From: Pseudomonas viridiflava | GTDB lineage: Bacteria > Pseudomonadota > Gammaproteobacteria > Pseudomonadales > Pseudomonadaceae | Direction of reading: 5' to 3' | Length of the DNA: 45,858 nucleotides | Assembly: GCF_900580675.1 (NCBI RefSeq) | Contig: NZ_UTBG01000080.1 | Coordinates: 1-45,858 of the forward strand | Shown: positions 1 to 7,930 of the stretch, piece after piece | Layout of the letters: the number at the start of each line of letters is the position of its first letter | Position numbering within the stretch: the stretch's first letter is position 1 | Translations under genes and position numbers: made by a program | Notes under the pieces: generated by a model | What the model was told of the DNA's origin: nothing | What the model saw: only the letters and a program-made list of their open reading frames with translations | The model's database searches: none

Positions 1-235
1 ACACCTCTTTTCCTCCGCTTTCGACCGAGAAGATCGAAACGTTAATAGAGCCAAACAACACCGCTCTACCAACTCCTTCTGGGCTTCGATGACCTGAAGC
101 AACTCGCTGTCGAATCTCGCATAACTCTTTGTTTACCAAGGAGTTTTCCGTTTCGACTGCGCCGGAAGTGGGGCGAATTATAGACTTCCAGAATCTGCCG
201 TCAACACCTATTTTCACATTTCTGTCATATCGGTC
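1..235 (-). promoter_or_regulatory. rRNA-operon promoter and leader (reads out of the window)
   Basis: On the minus strand there is a -35 box TTGACG (199-204), a 16-bp spacer and a perfect -10 box TATAAT (177-182). It is followed by the discriminator TCGCCCC, the GC-rich type found in stringently controlled stable-RNA promoters. An AT-rich stretch lies just upstream (about 205-240) and could act as an UP element. The downstream sequence to base 1 has no good reading frame and resembles, from memory, the leader before Pseudomonas 16S rRNA genes, which carries several tandem promoters. The window ends at GGTGT, where a further TTGACA-type box may begin. The promoter boxes are seen directly; the rRNA assignment is inference, because the 16S gene lies outside the window. 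Confidence 0.72.
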
Positions 236-239
236 AAAA

Positions 240-282
240 AAGCCTCAAAAACGCGAAAGCCGGCCCCGAGAGGCCGGCTTTC
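240..282 (-). terminator. Rho-independent terminator of bauC
   Basis: A perfect 11-bp stem (255-265 with 272-282, core AAGCCGGCC) and a 6-base loop start nine bases after the bauC stop. On the minus strand the stem is followed by GCGTTTTTG and a second T-run. It separates the bauAC transcript from the stable-RNA promoter just downstream. Confidence 0.85.
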
Positions 283-290
283 AGCTTTCC

Positions 291-1784
291 TTACAAGCTA
301 GGAAAGGCAAATTGCGAGGCTTCATGGCTGGCCCGCTGCGGCCAACGCTGAGTAATTGCCTTGCGACGCGTATAGAAACGCACCCCATCCGGCCCATAGG
401 CATGCAAGTCGCCAAACAGCGAACGCTTCCAGCCGCCAAAGCTGTGATAAGCCACCGGCACTGGCAGCGGAACGTTCACGCCGACCATTCCTACTTCGAT
501 CTCATCACAGAACAAACGCGCCGCTTCACCGTCACGGGTAAAGATGCAGGTGCCATTGCCGTACTCGTGATCGTTGATCAGTTGCATCGCGGCCTCCAGG
601 CTATCAACCCGGACCACACACAACACCGGCCCGAAGATCTCTTCCTTATAGATACGCATCTCAGGCGTCACGCGATCAAACAGGCTGCCGCCCAGGAAAA
701 AGCCCTCCTCATGCCCGGCAACACTCAAGCCGCGACCATCAACCACCAGCTCAGCGCCCGAAGCAACACCGTCTTCTATATAGCCACTGACCTTGTCTCG
801 CGCTTGCCCGGTCACCAGCGGCCCCATATCCAGGCCACAAGACGTACCCGCACCAATTTTCAACGCCTTGACCTGCGGCACCAGCTTGGCGATCAGCGCG
901 TCCGCCACCTGGTCACCCACGCACACAGCCACCGAGATGGCCATGCAACGCTCACCGCACGAACCATAGGCCGCGCCCATCAAGGCGCTGACGGCGTTAT
1001 CAAGGTCGGCATCCGGCATCAATACCGCATGGTTCTTCGCCCCGCCCAGCGCCTGTACACGCTTGCCGCGCTTGGTTGCCTCGGCATAGATGTACTCGGC
1101 AATCGGCGTCGAGCCCACGAAGCTCAGCGCCTTGACTTCCGGCGCTTCGATCAGCGCATCCACCGCGCCCTTGTCACCGTGCACCACGCTCAGCACACCT
1201 TTAGGCAGGCCGGCCTCCTGCAGCAGCTGCGCGATCAGCAGCGTCGAACTCGGATCACGCTCCGAAGGTTTAAGGATGAAGCAGTTACCGCAGACGATCG
1301 CCAGCGGGTACATCCACAGCGGCACCATCGCCGGGAAGTTGAACGGCGTAATACCCGCCACCACGCCCAGAGGCTGGAAGTCCGACCAGGCATCAATGTT
1401 CGGCCCGACGTTTCGGCTGTACTCACCCTTGAGGATTTCCGGCGCCGAGCACGCGTACTCCACGTTCTCGATCCCGCGCTTGAGCTCACCGGCCGCATCT
1501 TCCAGCGTCTTGCCGTGCTCTTCGCTGATCAGCTGGGAGATACGCGCTTCGTTCTGCTCCAGCAACTGCTTGAAACGGAACATCACCTGGGCACGCTTGG
1601 CCGGCGGCGTGTTGCGCCACGCCGGGAACGCCGCCTTCGCCGAATCAATCGCGCTTTGAATGGTTTCGCGACTGGCCAGCGGCACTTGGTGAATCACCTG
1701 GCCGGTGGACGGGTTGTACACGTCGGCACTACGGCCGGTGTCGCTGACCATTTGGCCATTGATCAAATGCTGGATAAGGCTCAT
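291..1784 (-). CDS. bauC: CoA-acylating (methyl)malonate-semialdehyde dehydrogenase
   Basis: A 497-residue cytoplasmic aldehyde dehydrogenase of the MMSDH type. It would oxidise malonate semialdehyde (and possibly methylmalonate semialdehyde) with NAD+ and CoA to acetyl- or propionyl-CoA. The oxyanion Asn lies in TPFNFPAMVPLWMYP (about 146-160), the cofactor-binding LKPSERDPSS follows, and the catalytic Cys280 is in GERCMAISVAV. Length is normal for the family. The ATG at 1784 has a clear GGAG site (CAGGAGCCCTGC). It lies 39 bp downstream of the aminotransferase gene on the same strand, so the two probably form one transcript: beta-alanine to malonate semialdehyde, then to acetyl-CoA. This corresponds to bauC of the P. 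aeruginosa bauABCD cluster. The alternative name mmsA fits the family, but the neighbours favour the beta-alanine role. Confidence 0.88.
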   Translation of the reverse strand: MSLIQHLINGQMVSDTGRSADVYNPSTGQVIHQVPLASRETIQSAIDSAKAAFPAWRNTPPAKRAQVMFRFKQLLEQNEARISQLISEEHGKTLEDAAGELKRGIENVEYACSAPEILKGEYSRNVGPNIDAWSDFQPLGVVAGITPFNFPAMVPLWMYPLAIVCGNCFILKPSERDPSSTLLIAQLLQEAGLPKGVLSVVHGDKGAVDALIEAPEVKALSFVGSTPIAEYIYAEATKRGKRVQALGGAKNHAVLMPDADLDNAVSALMGAAYGSCGERCMAISVAVCVGDQVADALIAKLVPQVKALKIGAGTSCGLDMGPLVTGQARDKVSGYIEDGVASGAELVVDGRGLSVAGHEEGFFLGGSLFDRVTPEMRIYKEEIFGPVLCVVRVDSLEAAMQLINDHEYGNGTCIFTRDGEAARLFCDEIEVGMVGVNVPLPVPVAYHSFGGWKRSLFGDLHAYGPDGVRFYTRRKAITQRWPQRASHEASQFAFPSL

Positions 1785-1823
1785 GCAGGGCTCCTGAAAA
1801 GTTGTTCTATATAGAAGGAGAAA

Positions 1824-3173
1824 TCAGTCAATCTTGTTCAGCACTTCGCCGACCGCATCGAACAGACGATCCAGGTCCTGCGGCTTGCTGTTGAAGGTTG
1901 GCCCGAACTGCAGCGTGTCACCGCCAAAGCGCACGTAGAAACCGGCCTTCCACAAGGCCATGCCGGCCTCGAATGGGCGCACGATCGCGTCGCCGTCACG
2001 CGGGGTAATCTGGATCGCACCGGCCAGGCCGTAGTTACGAATGTCGATGACGTTCTTGCTGCCCTTCAAACCATGCAGCGCATTCTCAAAGTGCGGGGCG
2101 ACTTCGGCTACGCTCTGCACCAGGTTTTCCTTTTGCAGCAGATCCAATGCCGCCAGGCCGGCTGCGCAAGCGACCGGGTGCGCCGAGTAGGTGTAGCCGT
2201 GGGGGAATTCCACTGCGTACTCAGGCGTCGCCTGGTTCATGAAGGTCTGATAGATCTCAGTGCTGGCAATCACCGCGCCCATCGGGATCGCGCCGTTGGT
2301 GACTTGCTTGGCGATGCACATCAGGTCAGGAGTCACGCCGAAGCTGTCGGCACCGAACATCGAACCGGTACGGCCGAAACCGGTGATCACTTCGTCAAAC
2401 ACCAACAGGATATTGTGCTGGTCGCAAATCTCGCGCAGACGCTTGAGGTAACCCTGCGGCGGCACCAGCACGCCAGCGGAACCGGCCATCGGCTCGACAA
2501 ACACGGCGGCGATGTTCGATGCATCGTGCAATTCGATCAGCTTGAGCAACTCGTCGGCCAAGGCGATGCCGCCCTGCTCCGGCATGCCACGGGAGAACGC
2601 ATTGCTTGCCAGCAAAGTGTGCGGAAGATGGTCAACATCCATCAAACCCTGGCCAAACAATTTACGGTTGCCGTTGACGCCACCCAGGCTGGTGCCGGCG
2701 ATGTTCACACCGTGATAACCACGGGCGCGGCCGATCATCTTGGTCTTGGTGGCCTGGCCTTTCAGACGCCAGTAGGCGCGCACCATCTTCACCGCGGTAT
2801 CGGCGCACTCGGAGCCGGAGTCGGTGAAGAACACGTGATTCAAGTTACCTGGGGTCAGGTCGGTAATCTTTTCCGCCAGCTGGAAGGACAACGGATGACC
2901 GTATTGGAAGCCCGGGGAGTAGTCCAGGGTGCCCAGTTGCTTGGCCACCGCTTCCTGGATTTCCTTGCGCGTATGCCCGGCGCCGCAGGTCCACAGGCCC
3001 GACAACGAGTCGTACACCTTGCGGCCCTTGTCATCCGTCAGCCAGCTGCCTTCGGCGGCCACGATCAGGCGCGGGTCACGCTGGAAGTTGCGGTTGGCGG
3101 TGTAGGGCATCCAGTGCGCATCCAACTTCAGTTGGCTGGCCAGGGACGAAGGGGCGTTTTCGGGCATGTTCAT
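1824..3173 (-). CDS. bauA: beta-alanine:pyruvate aminotransferase (omega-transaminase)
   Basis: A 449-residue class-III PLP aminotransferase. It would transfer the amino group of beta-alanine (and often other omega-amino acids) to pyruvate, giving malonate semialdehyde and alanine. The PLP lysine is Lys289 in CIAKQVTNGAIPMG. FVEPMAGSAGV and VFDEVITGFGRTG carry the cofactor-contacting residues, and DSGSECADTAVKM is the phosphate cup. I chose the ATG at 3173 rather than an upstream in-frame start at 3194 because GCGAGG lies at the right distance before it and family members begin near MNMPENA. It is first in a two-gene transcript with bauC and divergent from the LysR gene bauR. bauB and bauD of the P. 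aeruginosa operon are absent here. Confidence 0.9.
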   Translation of the reverse strand: MNMPENAPSSLASQLKLDAHWMPYTANRNFQRDPRLIVAAEGSWLTDDKGRKVYDSLSGLWTCGAGHTRKEIQEAVAKQLGTLDYSPGFQYGHPLSFQLAEKITDLTPGNLNHVFFTDSGSECADTAVKMVRAYWRLKGQATKTKMIGRARGYHGVNIAGTSLGGVNGNRKLFGQGLMDVDHLPHTLLASNAFSRGMPEQGGIALADELLKLIELHDASNIAAVFVEPMAGSAGVLVPPQGYLKRLREICDQHNILLVFDEVITGFGRTGSMFGADSFGVTPDLMCIAKQVTNGAIPMGAVIASTEIYQTFMNQATPEYAVEFPHGYTYSAHPVACAAGLAALDLLQKENLVQSVAEVAPHFENALHGLKGSKNVIDIRNYGLAGAIQITPRDGDAIVRPFEAGMALWKAGFYVRFGGDTLQFGPTFNSKPQDLDRLFDAVGEVLNKID

Positions 3174-3298
3174 CAGCAAAACCTCGCAGGGCAAAAGGCA
3201 GCGTCGGGATTGAAAAGCGTTCTTGCAGCTAAATTGCCACGGGGATAAAGTCGGTGAAATTCAACTCTTCTAACCTTCAGTCAGGGCTTCACTAAACT
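3174..3298. promoter_or_regulatory. Divergent bauA/bauR control region
   Basis: A 125-bp gap between the starts of bauA (minus) and bauR (plus). LysR regulators usually bind such divergent gaps and activate the neighbour when the inducer is present. Several T-N11-A patterns occur in the AT-richer half (about 3240-3298), but none stands out as a perfect dyad, so I do not assign an operator. Confidence 0.5.
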
Positions 3299-4219
3299 AT
3301 GAGCAGTCGGCGACCCGACCCCCTGGCCCAAGTCAGCGACTTTGATATCCGCCTGTTGCGCATCTTTCGCAGCGTGGTGGAATGCGGCGGCTTCTCGGCA
3401 GCAGAGACGGTGCTTGGCATTGGCCGCTCGGCCATCAGCCAGCAGATGAGCGACCTCGAACAACGCTTGGGCTTACGCCTGTGCCAACGCGGGCGCGCCG
3501 GGTTCTCCCTGACCGAAGAAGGCCGAGAGGTCTACCAGTCCGCGCTGCAGCTATTAAGTGCGCTGGAGAGTTTCCGCACCGAGGTCAACGGCCTGCACCA
3601 GCACTTGCGCGGTGAATTGATCATCGGCCTCACCGACAACCTGGTCACCCTGCCCCACATGCGCATCACCCATGCCTTGGCGCAATTGAAGGAACGCGGC
3701 CCGGACGTACAAATCCAGATTCGCATGATCGCCCCCAACGAAGTCGAACAGGGTGTGCTCGACGGCCGCCTGCATGTCGGCGTGGTGCCCCAGGCCAGCG
3801 CGCTTTCCGGCCTGGAATACCAGCCGCTGTACAGCGAACGCTCGCTGCTCTACTGCGCGGTCGGCCATCCGCTGTTTTATGCCGACGACAAACAACTGGA
3901 CGACGCTCGCATCGACAGCCAGGACGCCATCGCCCCAACCTTCCGGCTGCCCGCCGACATCCAGGCCCATTACCAGGCGCTCAATTGCACCGCCAGCGCA
4001 TCGGACCGCGAAGGCATGGCGTTCCTGATCCTCACTGGCCGTTATATCGGCTACTTGCCGGACCACTACGCCAACCTGTGGGTGCAACAAGGACGACTGC
4101 GCGCGCTGAAATCGGCCACGCGTTTTTACGATTTAAGCCTCGCATCGGTCACGCGCAAAGGTCGTCGCCCCCATTTGGTGCTGGAAAGCTTCCTGGAAAG
4201 CCTGGCAGCCACCCGCTAA
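3299..4219 (+). CDS. bauR: LysR-family activator of beta-alanine catabolism
   Basis: A 306-residue LysR-type regulator. The N-terminal winged helix-turn-helix covers about residues 12-70, with FSAAETVLGIGRSAISQQMS as the recognition region. A coiled linker and a periplasmic-binding-like effector domain follow (about 95-300). It is divergent from bauA with a 125-bp shared promoter region, the arrangement of bauR and bauA in P. aeruginosa. It probably senses beta-alanine or a downstream metabolite and activates bauAC. The ATG at 3299 is the natural start. The family call is firm; the specific role rests on context. A strong hairpin follows the stop codon. Confidence 0.85.
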   Translation: MSSRRPDPLAQVSDFDIRLLRIFRSVVECGGFSAAETVLGIGRSAISQQMSDLEQRLGLRLCQRGRAGFSLTEEGREVYQSALQLLSALESFRTEVNGLHQHLRGELIIGLTDNLVTLPHMRITHALAQLKERGPDVQIQIRMIAPNEVEQGVLDGRLHVGVVPQASALSGLEYQPLYSERSLLYCAVGHPLFYADDKQLDDARIDSQDAIAPTFRLPADIQAHYQALNCTASASDREGMAFLILTGRYIGYLPDHYANLWVQQGRLRALKSATRFYDLSLASVTRKGRRPHLVLESFLESLAATR

Positions 4220-4231
4220 CTCGGGCCCCGC

Positions 4232-4263
4232 GCAAAAAGCTGAGCAACTGGACAGCTTTTTGC
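4232..4263 (+). terminator. Hairpin after bauR
   Basis: A perfect 11-bp inverted repeat (GCAAAAAGCTG at 4232-4242, CAGCTTTTTGC at 4253-4263) with a 10-base loop starts 12 bases after the bauR stop. The T-run is inside the right arm. It probably ends bauR transcription or stabilises its 3' end before the permease gene. Confidence 0.65.
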
Positions 4264-4307
4264 AAGGGCACAAGGACCTTGAACCGTCTGACTCGAGTTT
4301 GCCCGCC

Positions 4308-5702
4308 ATGCCACCAGAATCCTCCAGCCCCAGCGACCTGATCTACGGCCTCAACGACCGGCCCAAACCTGCGCCAGCACTCTTGGCCGCCTTGCAACAT
4401 GTGCTGGCTGCTTTCGTCGGCATCATCACCCCGCCGCTGATCATCGGCTCCACCCTGGGCCTTACCGCCCACCTGCCCTACCTGATCAGCATGGCGCTGA
4501 TGGTGTCTGGTGTAGGCACCTTCATCCAGACGCGTAGGCCGTTTGGCATCGGCGCCGGGATGATCTGCCTGCAAGGCACCAGCTTTGCGTTTCTCGGCGC
4601 GGTGCTATCGGCGGGATTCCTGGTCAAGCAACGCGGTGGCAGCCCGGAAGACATCATGGCGATGATCTTCGGCGTGTGCTTTTTCGGCGCTGCGGTACAA
4701 ATCATCCTGAGTCGGTTTATCGGTCAGCTGCGCCGCGTGATCACACCACTGGTCACCGGGATTGTGATTACGCTGATCGGCATCAGCCTGATCAAGGTCG
4801 GCATCACGGATTTGGGCGGCGGCTTCAATGCGCCGGACTTCGGCGAGCCGATCAACCTGGCGTTGGGCCTGTTCGTGGTGCTGACGATCATTCTGCTCAA
4901 CCGTTCCAATACCCCATGGGTTCGCTTATCAGCGATTATCATCGGCCTGGCGGTCGGCAGCCTCGCCGCGTGGTTCAGCGGCAAGCTGGTACCCCAAGCC
5001 CTGCCCGACCTGCCGCTGGTGAGTCTGCCGATCCCGTTTCGCTTTGGTTTCAGCTTCGACTGGAGCGCTTTCCTACCGATCGCGCTGATTTATCTGATCA
5101 GCAGCATCGAAACCGTCGGCGACCTGACCGCCAACTGCATGATCGCCCGCCAGCCCATCAGCGGCCCTTCCTATATAAGCCGACTCAAGGGCGGCGTGCT
5201 GGGGGATGGCGTCAGCTGCATGATCGCCGCCACTTTCAGCGCATTCCCCAACACCACCTTTGCGCAGAATAACGGTGTGATCCAGCTCACCGGCGTGGCC
5301 AGCCGTTACGTTGGTTTGTACATCGGCGTGGTGCTGTTTTGCCTCGGGCTGTTCCCGTTGATTGGCGCCATGTTGCAGCAAATCCCCAAGCCGGTATTGG
5401 GCGGCGCAACCCTGGTCATGTTCGGCAGCGTGGCCGCCGCCGGTGTGCGCATCCTTGCCCAGGCACCGCTGGACCGACGCAGCATGCTGATCATTGCCAC
5501 CTCGTTTGGCGTGGGCCTGGGGATCGCCGCCCAACCCAATCTGCTGCACTTGATGCCCACCCTGGTACAGAACCTGTTCGACTCGGCCATCACCAGCGGC
5601 GGGCTCACGGCCATTGTGTTGTGTCTGTTGCTGCCGGAAGCCAAGGCGACCGCATCTGGCGCAAACCACGCTTCGGAAAGCGACACCCTGGAACCGCTTT
5701 GA
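4308..5702 (+). CDS. NCS2-family nucleobase permease, xanthine type
   Basis: A 464-residue polytopic inner-membrane protein of the nucleobase:cation symporter-2 family, with about 14 hydrophobic segments. The family signature QNNGVIQLTGVASR (about residue 325) closely resembles that of E. coli XanQ. The helix-8 motif SSIETVGDLTANC carries the conserved substrate-binding Glu and the following Asp. It therefore probably imports xanthine or a related purine by proton symport. The ATG at 4308 is preferred: an in-frame TTG at 4260 lies inside the hairpin. The next gene encodes a RutR-like regulator, and 8-oxoguanine and adenine deaminase genes lie downstream, consistent with purine salvage or catabolism. 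Uracil or uric acid cannot be excluded as substrates. Confidence 0.82.
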   Translation: MPPESSSPSDLIYGLNDRPKPAPALLAALQHVLAAFVGIITPPLIIGSTLGLTAHLPYLISMALMVSGVGTFIQTRRPFGIGAGMICLQGTSFAFLGAVLSAGFLVKQRGGSPEDIMAMIFGVCFFGAAVQIILSRFIGQLRRVITPLVTGIVITLIGISLIKVGITDLGGGFNAPDFGEPINLALGLFVVLTIILLNRSNTPWVRLSAIIIGLAVGSLAAWFSGKLVPQALPDLPLVSLPIPFRFGFSFDWSAFLPIALIYLISSIETVGDLTANCMIARQPISGPSYISRLKGGVLGDGVSCMIAATFSAFPNTTFAQNNGVIQLTGVASRYVGLYIGVVLFCLGLFPLIGAMLQQIPKPVLGGATLVMFGSVAAAGVRILAQAPLDRRSMLIIATSFGVGLGIAAQPNLLHLMPTLVQNLFDSAITSGGLTAIVLCLLLPEAKATASGANHASESDTLEPL

Positions 5703-5789
5703 CGGTTTTATTGCATCGGGACTTGTCTGAGGCTTGAGGGTGGGTTATCTGTGCACACGTCGCCATCATCGATCAGCACGGAAACCTCC

Positions 5790-6449
5790 ATGAGCCTCGA
5801 AGTTCCTGCCCACAGCAACCCCGCCGGTAAACCCGCCAGCCGCATTCGGCAAAAGAACGAACAAGCGATTCTCCAGGCAGCTGAAGATGAGTTCGCGCGC
5901 CACGGCTACAAAGGCACGAGCATGAACACTATTGCAGCCAGCGCCGGGCTGCCCAAGGCCAACCTGCATTACTACTTCACCAATAAGCTGGGCCTGTATA
6001 TCGCGGTGCTCAGCAATATCCTGGAGTTGTGGGACAGCACCTTCAACGCCCTGACCGCCGATGACGACCCGGCTGTAGCCCTTACTCGCTACATTCGCAC
6101 CAAGATGGAATTCTCGCGGCGCCACCCGCAGGCCTCGCGGATTTTCGCGATGGAGATCATCAGCGGCGGCGAATGCTTGACCGAATATTTCAGCCAGGAC
6201 TACCGCGCCTGGTTCAGCGGCCGGGCCGCAGTGTTCCAGGCCTGGATGGACGCCGGCAAGATGGACCCGGTCGACCCGGTGCACTTGATCTTCCTGTTGT
6301 GGGGCAGCACCCAGCACTATGCCGACTTCGCCACGCAGATCTGCCGCGTCACCGGTCGCACCAAGCTGACCAAGCAGGACATGGAAGACGCCGGGACCAA
6401 CCTGATCCACATTATTCTCAAGGGCTGCGGCGTCAAGCCAGCCTACTGA
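5790..6449 (+). CDS. TetR-family regulator, RutR-like
   Basis: A 219-residue TetR regulator. The DNA-binding domain has the typical GTSMNTIAASAGLPKANLHY helix-turn-helix (about residues 42-65). The C-terminal ligand domain resembles E. coli RutR: HPQASRIFAMEI and DPVHLIFLLWGSTQHYADFA match its conserved segments. RutR binds uracil or thymine and controls pyrimidine and purine catabolism, so a nucleobase ligand is likely here. The ATG at 5790 (after GGAAACC) fits the homologues; an in-frame GTG at 5751 is possible and would add 13 residues. It follows the permease by 87 bp and may control it. The beta-alanine genes upstream are a logical target too, since pyrimidine reduction yields beta-alanine. 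Confidence 0.8.
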   Translation: MSLEVPAHSNPAGKPASRIRQKNEQAILQAAEDEFARHGYKGTSMNTIAASAGLPKANLHYYFTNKLGLYIAVLSNILELWDSTFNALTADDDPAVALTRYIRTKMEFSRRHPQASRIFAMEIISGGECLTEYFSQDYRAWFSGRAAVFQAWMDAGKMDPVDPVHLIFLLWGSTQHYADFATQICRVTGRTKLTKQDMEDAGTNLIHIILKGCGVKPAY

Positions 6450-6460
6450 AGAAGCGACTT

Positions 6461-7042
6461 ATGCCTTTCACGCTCACCGGTCTTTGCGAGTTTCGCGAAG
6501 AAATTCGCAAAAGCCGCTTCATCACCCTCGCCGCTCCGATCACCAGCGCGCAGGACGCCCAGGCGTTTTTCGAGCAGCACAGCGACTTGAATGCCACACA
6601 CAACTGCTGGGCGTGGAAGCTGGCCGATCAATACCGCAGCAATGACGACGGCGAACCTGGTGGCACCGCCGGGCGGCCGATTCTCGCGGCCATCGAGGCG
6701 CAGGGTTTTGATCAGGTCGCCGTGCTGGTCATCCGCTGGTACGGCGGCATCCAGCTCGGTACCGGCGGCCTCGCCCGCGCGTATGGCGGCGGCGCGAACA
6801 AATGTCTGCAAAATGCCGAACGGATCGAGCTGATCAGCCGCGTGCCGCTGAGTTGCGCCTGCGGTTTTTCCGAGTTGAACCTGGTCAAGCTGCGCCTCGC
6901 CGACCTTGGCGGGCTGGTGATAGAAGAAAACTTCACCGCCAACGGCGTGGAGCTGCAGCTTGCGCTGGGTGAAGCGCATATCGACACTCTGCAAACCCAA
7001 CTCGCCGACTTGAGCCGTGGACGCATCCTCCTGCAACGCTGA
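6461..7042 (+). CDS. IMPACT/YigZ family protein
   Basis: A 193-residue protein of the UPF0029/IMPACT family (E. coli YigZ, about 200 residues). The N-terminal domain carries the signature DDGEPGGTAGRPIL followed by VIRWYGGIQLGTGGL and AYGG, and a smaller C-terminal alpha/beta domain follows (about 135-193). Eukaryotic IMPACT modulates the kinase GCN2; the bacterial role is poorly defined, with suggested nucleotide or RNA binding. The ATG at 6461 lies 11 bp after the TetR stop, preceded by GAAGAAG, so the two are probably co-transcribed. No catalytic residues can be assigned. Confidence 0.85.
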   Translation: MPFTLTGLCEFREEIRKSRFITLAAPITSAQDAQAFFEQHSDLNATHNCWAWKLADQYRSNDDGEPGGTAGRPILAAIEAQGFDQVAVLVIRWYGGIQLGTGGLARAYGGGANKCLQNAERIELISRVPLSCACGFSELNLVKLRLADLGGLVIEENFTANGVELQLALGEAHIDTLQTQLADLSRGRILLQR

Positions 7043-7098
7043 AGCTGCTAATGTAGCGCGCTGAATTCCCTGAACCACAACTTCAAAGGAAGCCTTCC

Positions 7099-7785
7099 AT
7101 GCCTACGCCAAAAACCGCACTGATCATCGGCGCCTCGCGCGGGCTGGGCCTTGGCCTGGTCAAGCAATTGCTCCAGGACGGCTGGGACGTGACCGCCACC
7201 GTGCGCGATCCGAACAAGGCCGATGCCCTGAAAGCCCTCGGCCCAACGCACATCGAGAAACTCGACATGGACGATCAGCAAGCCGTGATCGCCCTGAGCC
7301 AGCGCCTCAAGGAACATACCTTCGACCTGCTGTTCGTTAACGCGGGCGTCAAGGGCCCCGCCAATCAAGAGCCCGGCCACGCCACACTGGCCGAAGTCGG
7401 CCAACTGTTCTTCACCAACGCCGTAGCGCCGATCAACCTGGCCCAGCGCTTTGTCGGGCAGATCCGTAAGGACAGCGGCGTACTGGCCTTCATGAGTTCA
7501 GTATTGGGCAGCGTGACCATCCCAGACGGCTCCGACCTGGCGCTGTACAAGGCCAGCAAGGCTGCGCTCAACTCCATGACCAACAGCTTTGTCACTCAAC
7601 TGGGCGACCATAAACTGACGGTGTTGTCGCTGCACCCAGGCTGGGTCAAGACCGACATGGGCGGCGAAAATGCGCACATCGATGTCGACACAAGCGTGCG
7701 CGGCCTGGTGGATCAGGTGTACGCATACACCGGCAAAGGCGGCCATCACTTCATCGATTACAAAGGCGATACCATCGCCTGGTAA
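7099..7785 (+). CDS. Short-chain dehydrogenase/reductase
   Basis: A 228-residue classical SDR. The nucleotide-binding GASRGLGLGLVKQ is at the N-terminus, LLFVNAGV is the NAG motif, a Ser lies in FMSSVLGS, and the catalytic YKASK follows. An Arg in the first loop after beta-2 (TVRDPNK) suggests NADP(H) preference. The C-terminal HPGWVKTDMGG is typical of the C-factor/CsgA-like branch. The substrate cannot be read from the sequence. The ATG at 7099 follows AAAGGAAG. It is 56 bp from the IMPACT gene on the same strand, and a 13-bp inverted repeat begins eight bases after its stop. Confidence 0.85.
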   Translation: MPTPKTALIIGASRGLGLGLVKQLLQDGWDVTATVRDPNKADALKALGPTHIEKLDMDDQQAVIALSQRLKEHTFDLLFVNAGVKGPANQEPGHATLAEVGQLFFTNAVAPINLAQRFVGQIRKDSGVLAFMSSVLGSVTIPDGSDLALYKASKAALNSMTNSFVTQLGDHKLTVLSLHPGWVKTDMGGENAHIDVDTSVRGLVDQVYAYTGKGGHHFIDYKGDTIAW

Positions 7786-7793
7786 ACGCAATC

Positions 7794-7829
7794 GGATCGT
7801 TATCGAGCGATTGCCGTCGATAACGATCC
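7794..7829. repeat. Perfect 13-bp inverted repeat between SDR and deaminase genes
   Basis: Arms GGATCGTTATCGA (7794-7806) and TCGATAACGATCC (7817-7829) match perfectly around a 10-base loop. There is no T-run on either strand, so it is either a non-canonical terminator or 3'-stabilising hairpin for the SDR gene, or a double operator for the 8-oxoguanine deaminase gene about 100 bp downstream. Confidence 0.6.
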
Positions 7830-7930
7830 CCGCGTAGACTGCCCCCTCGCCCTCACCGGCGACCCTGGATCAGCAGACAGGGCAACACTGAGCTGGCAAA
7901 CCTGAACCCATCATTCAGAGGAGCCGGCCA

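Noticed and set aside
129..1814. Long plus-strand frame (561 codons) opposite bauC
   Set aside because: Antisense shadow of a high-GC gene: Arg/His-rich translation, no domain, and the minus strand is a clear dehydrogenase.
2073..3248. Long plus-strand frame opposite bauA
   Set aside because: Antisense shadow of a well-defined aminotransferase with Arg/His/Gln-rich translation.
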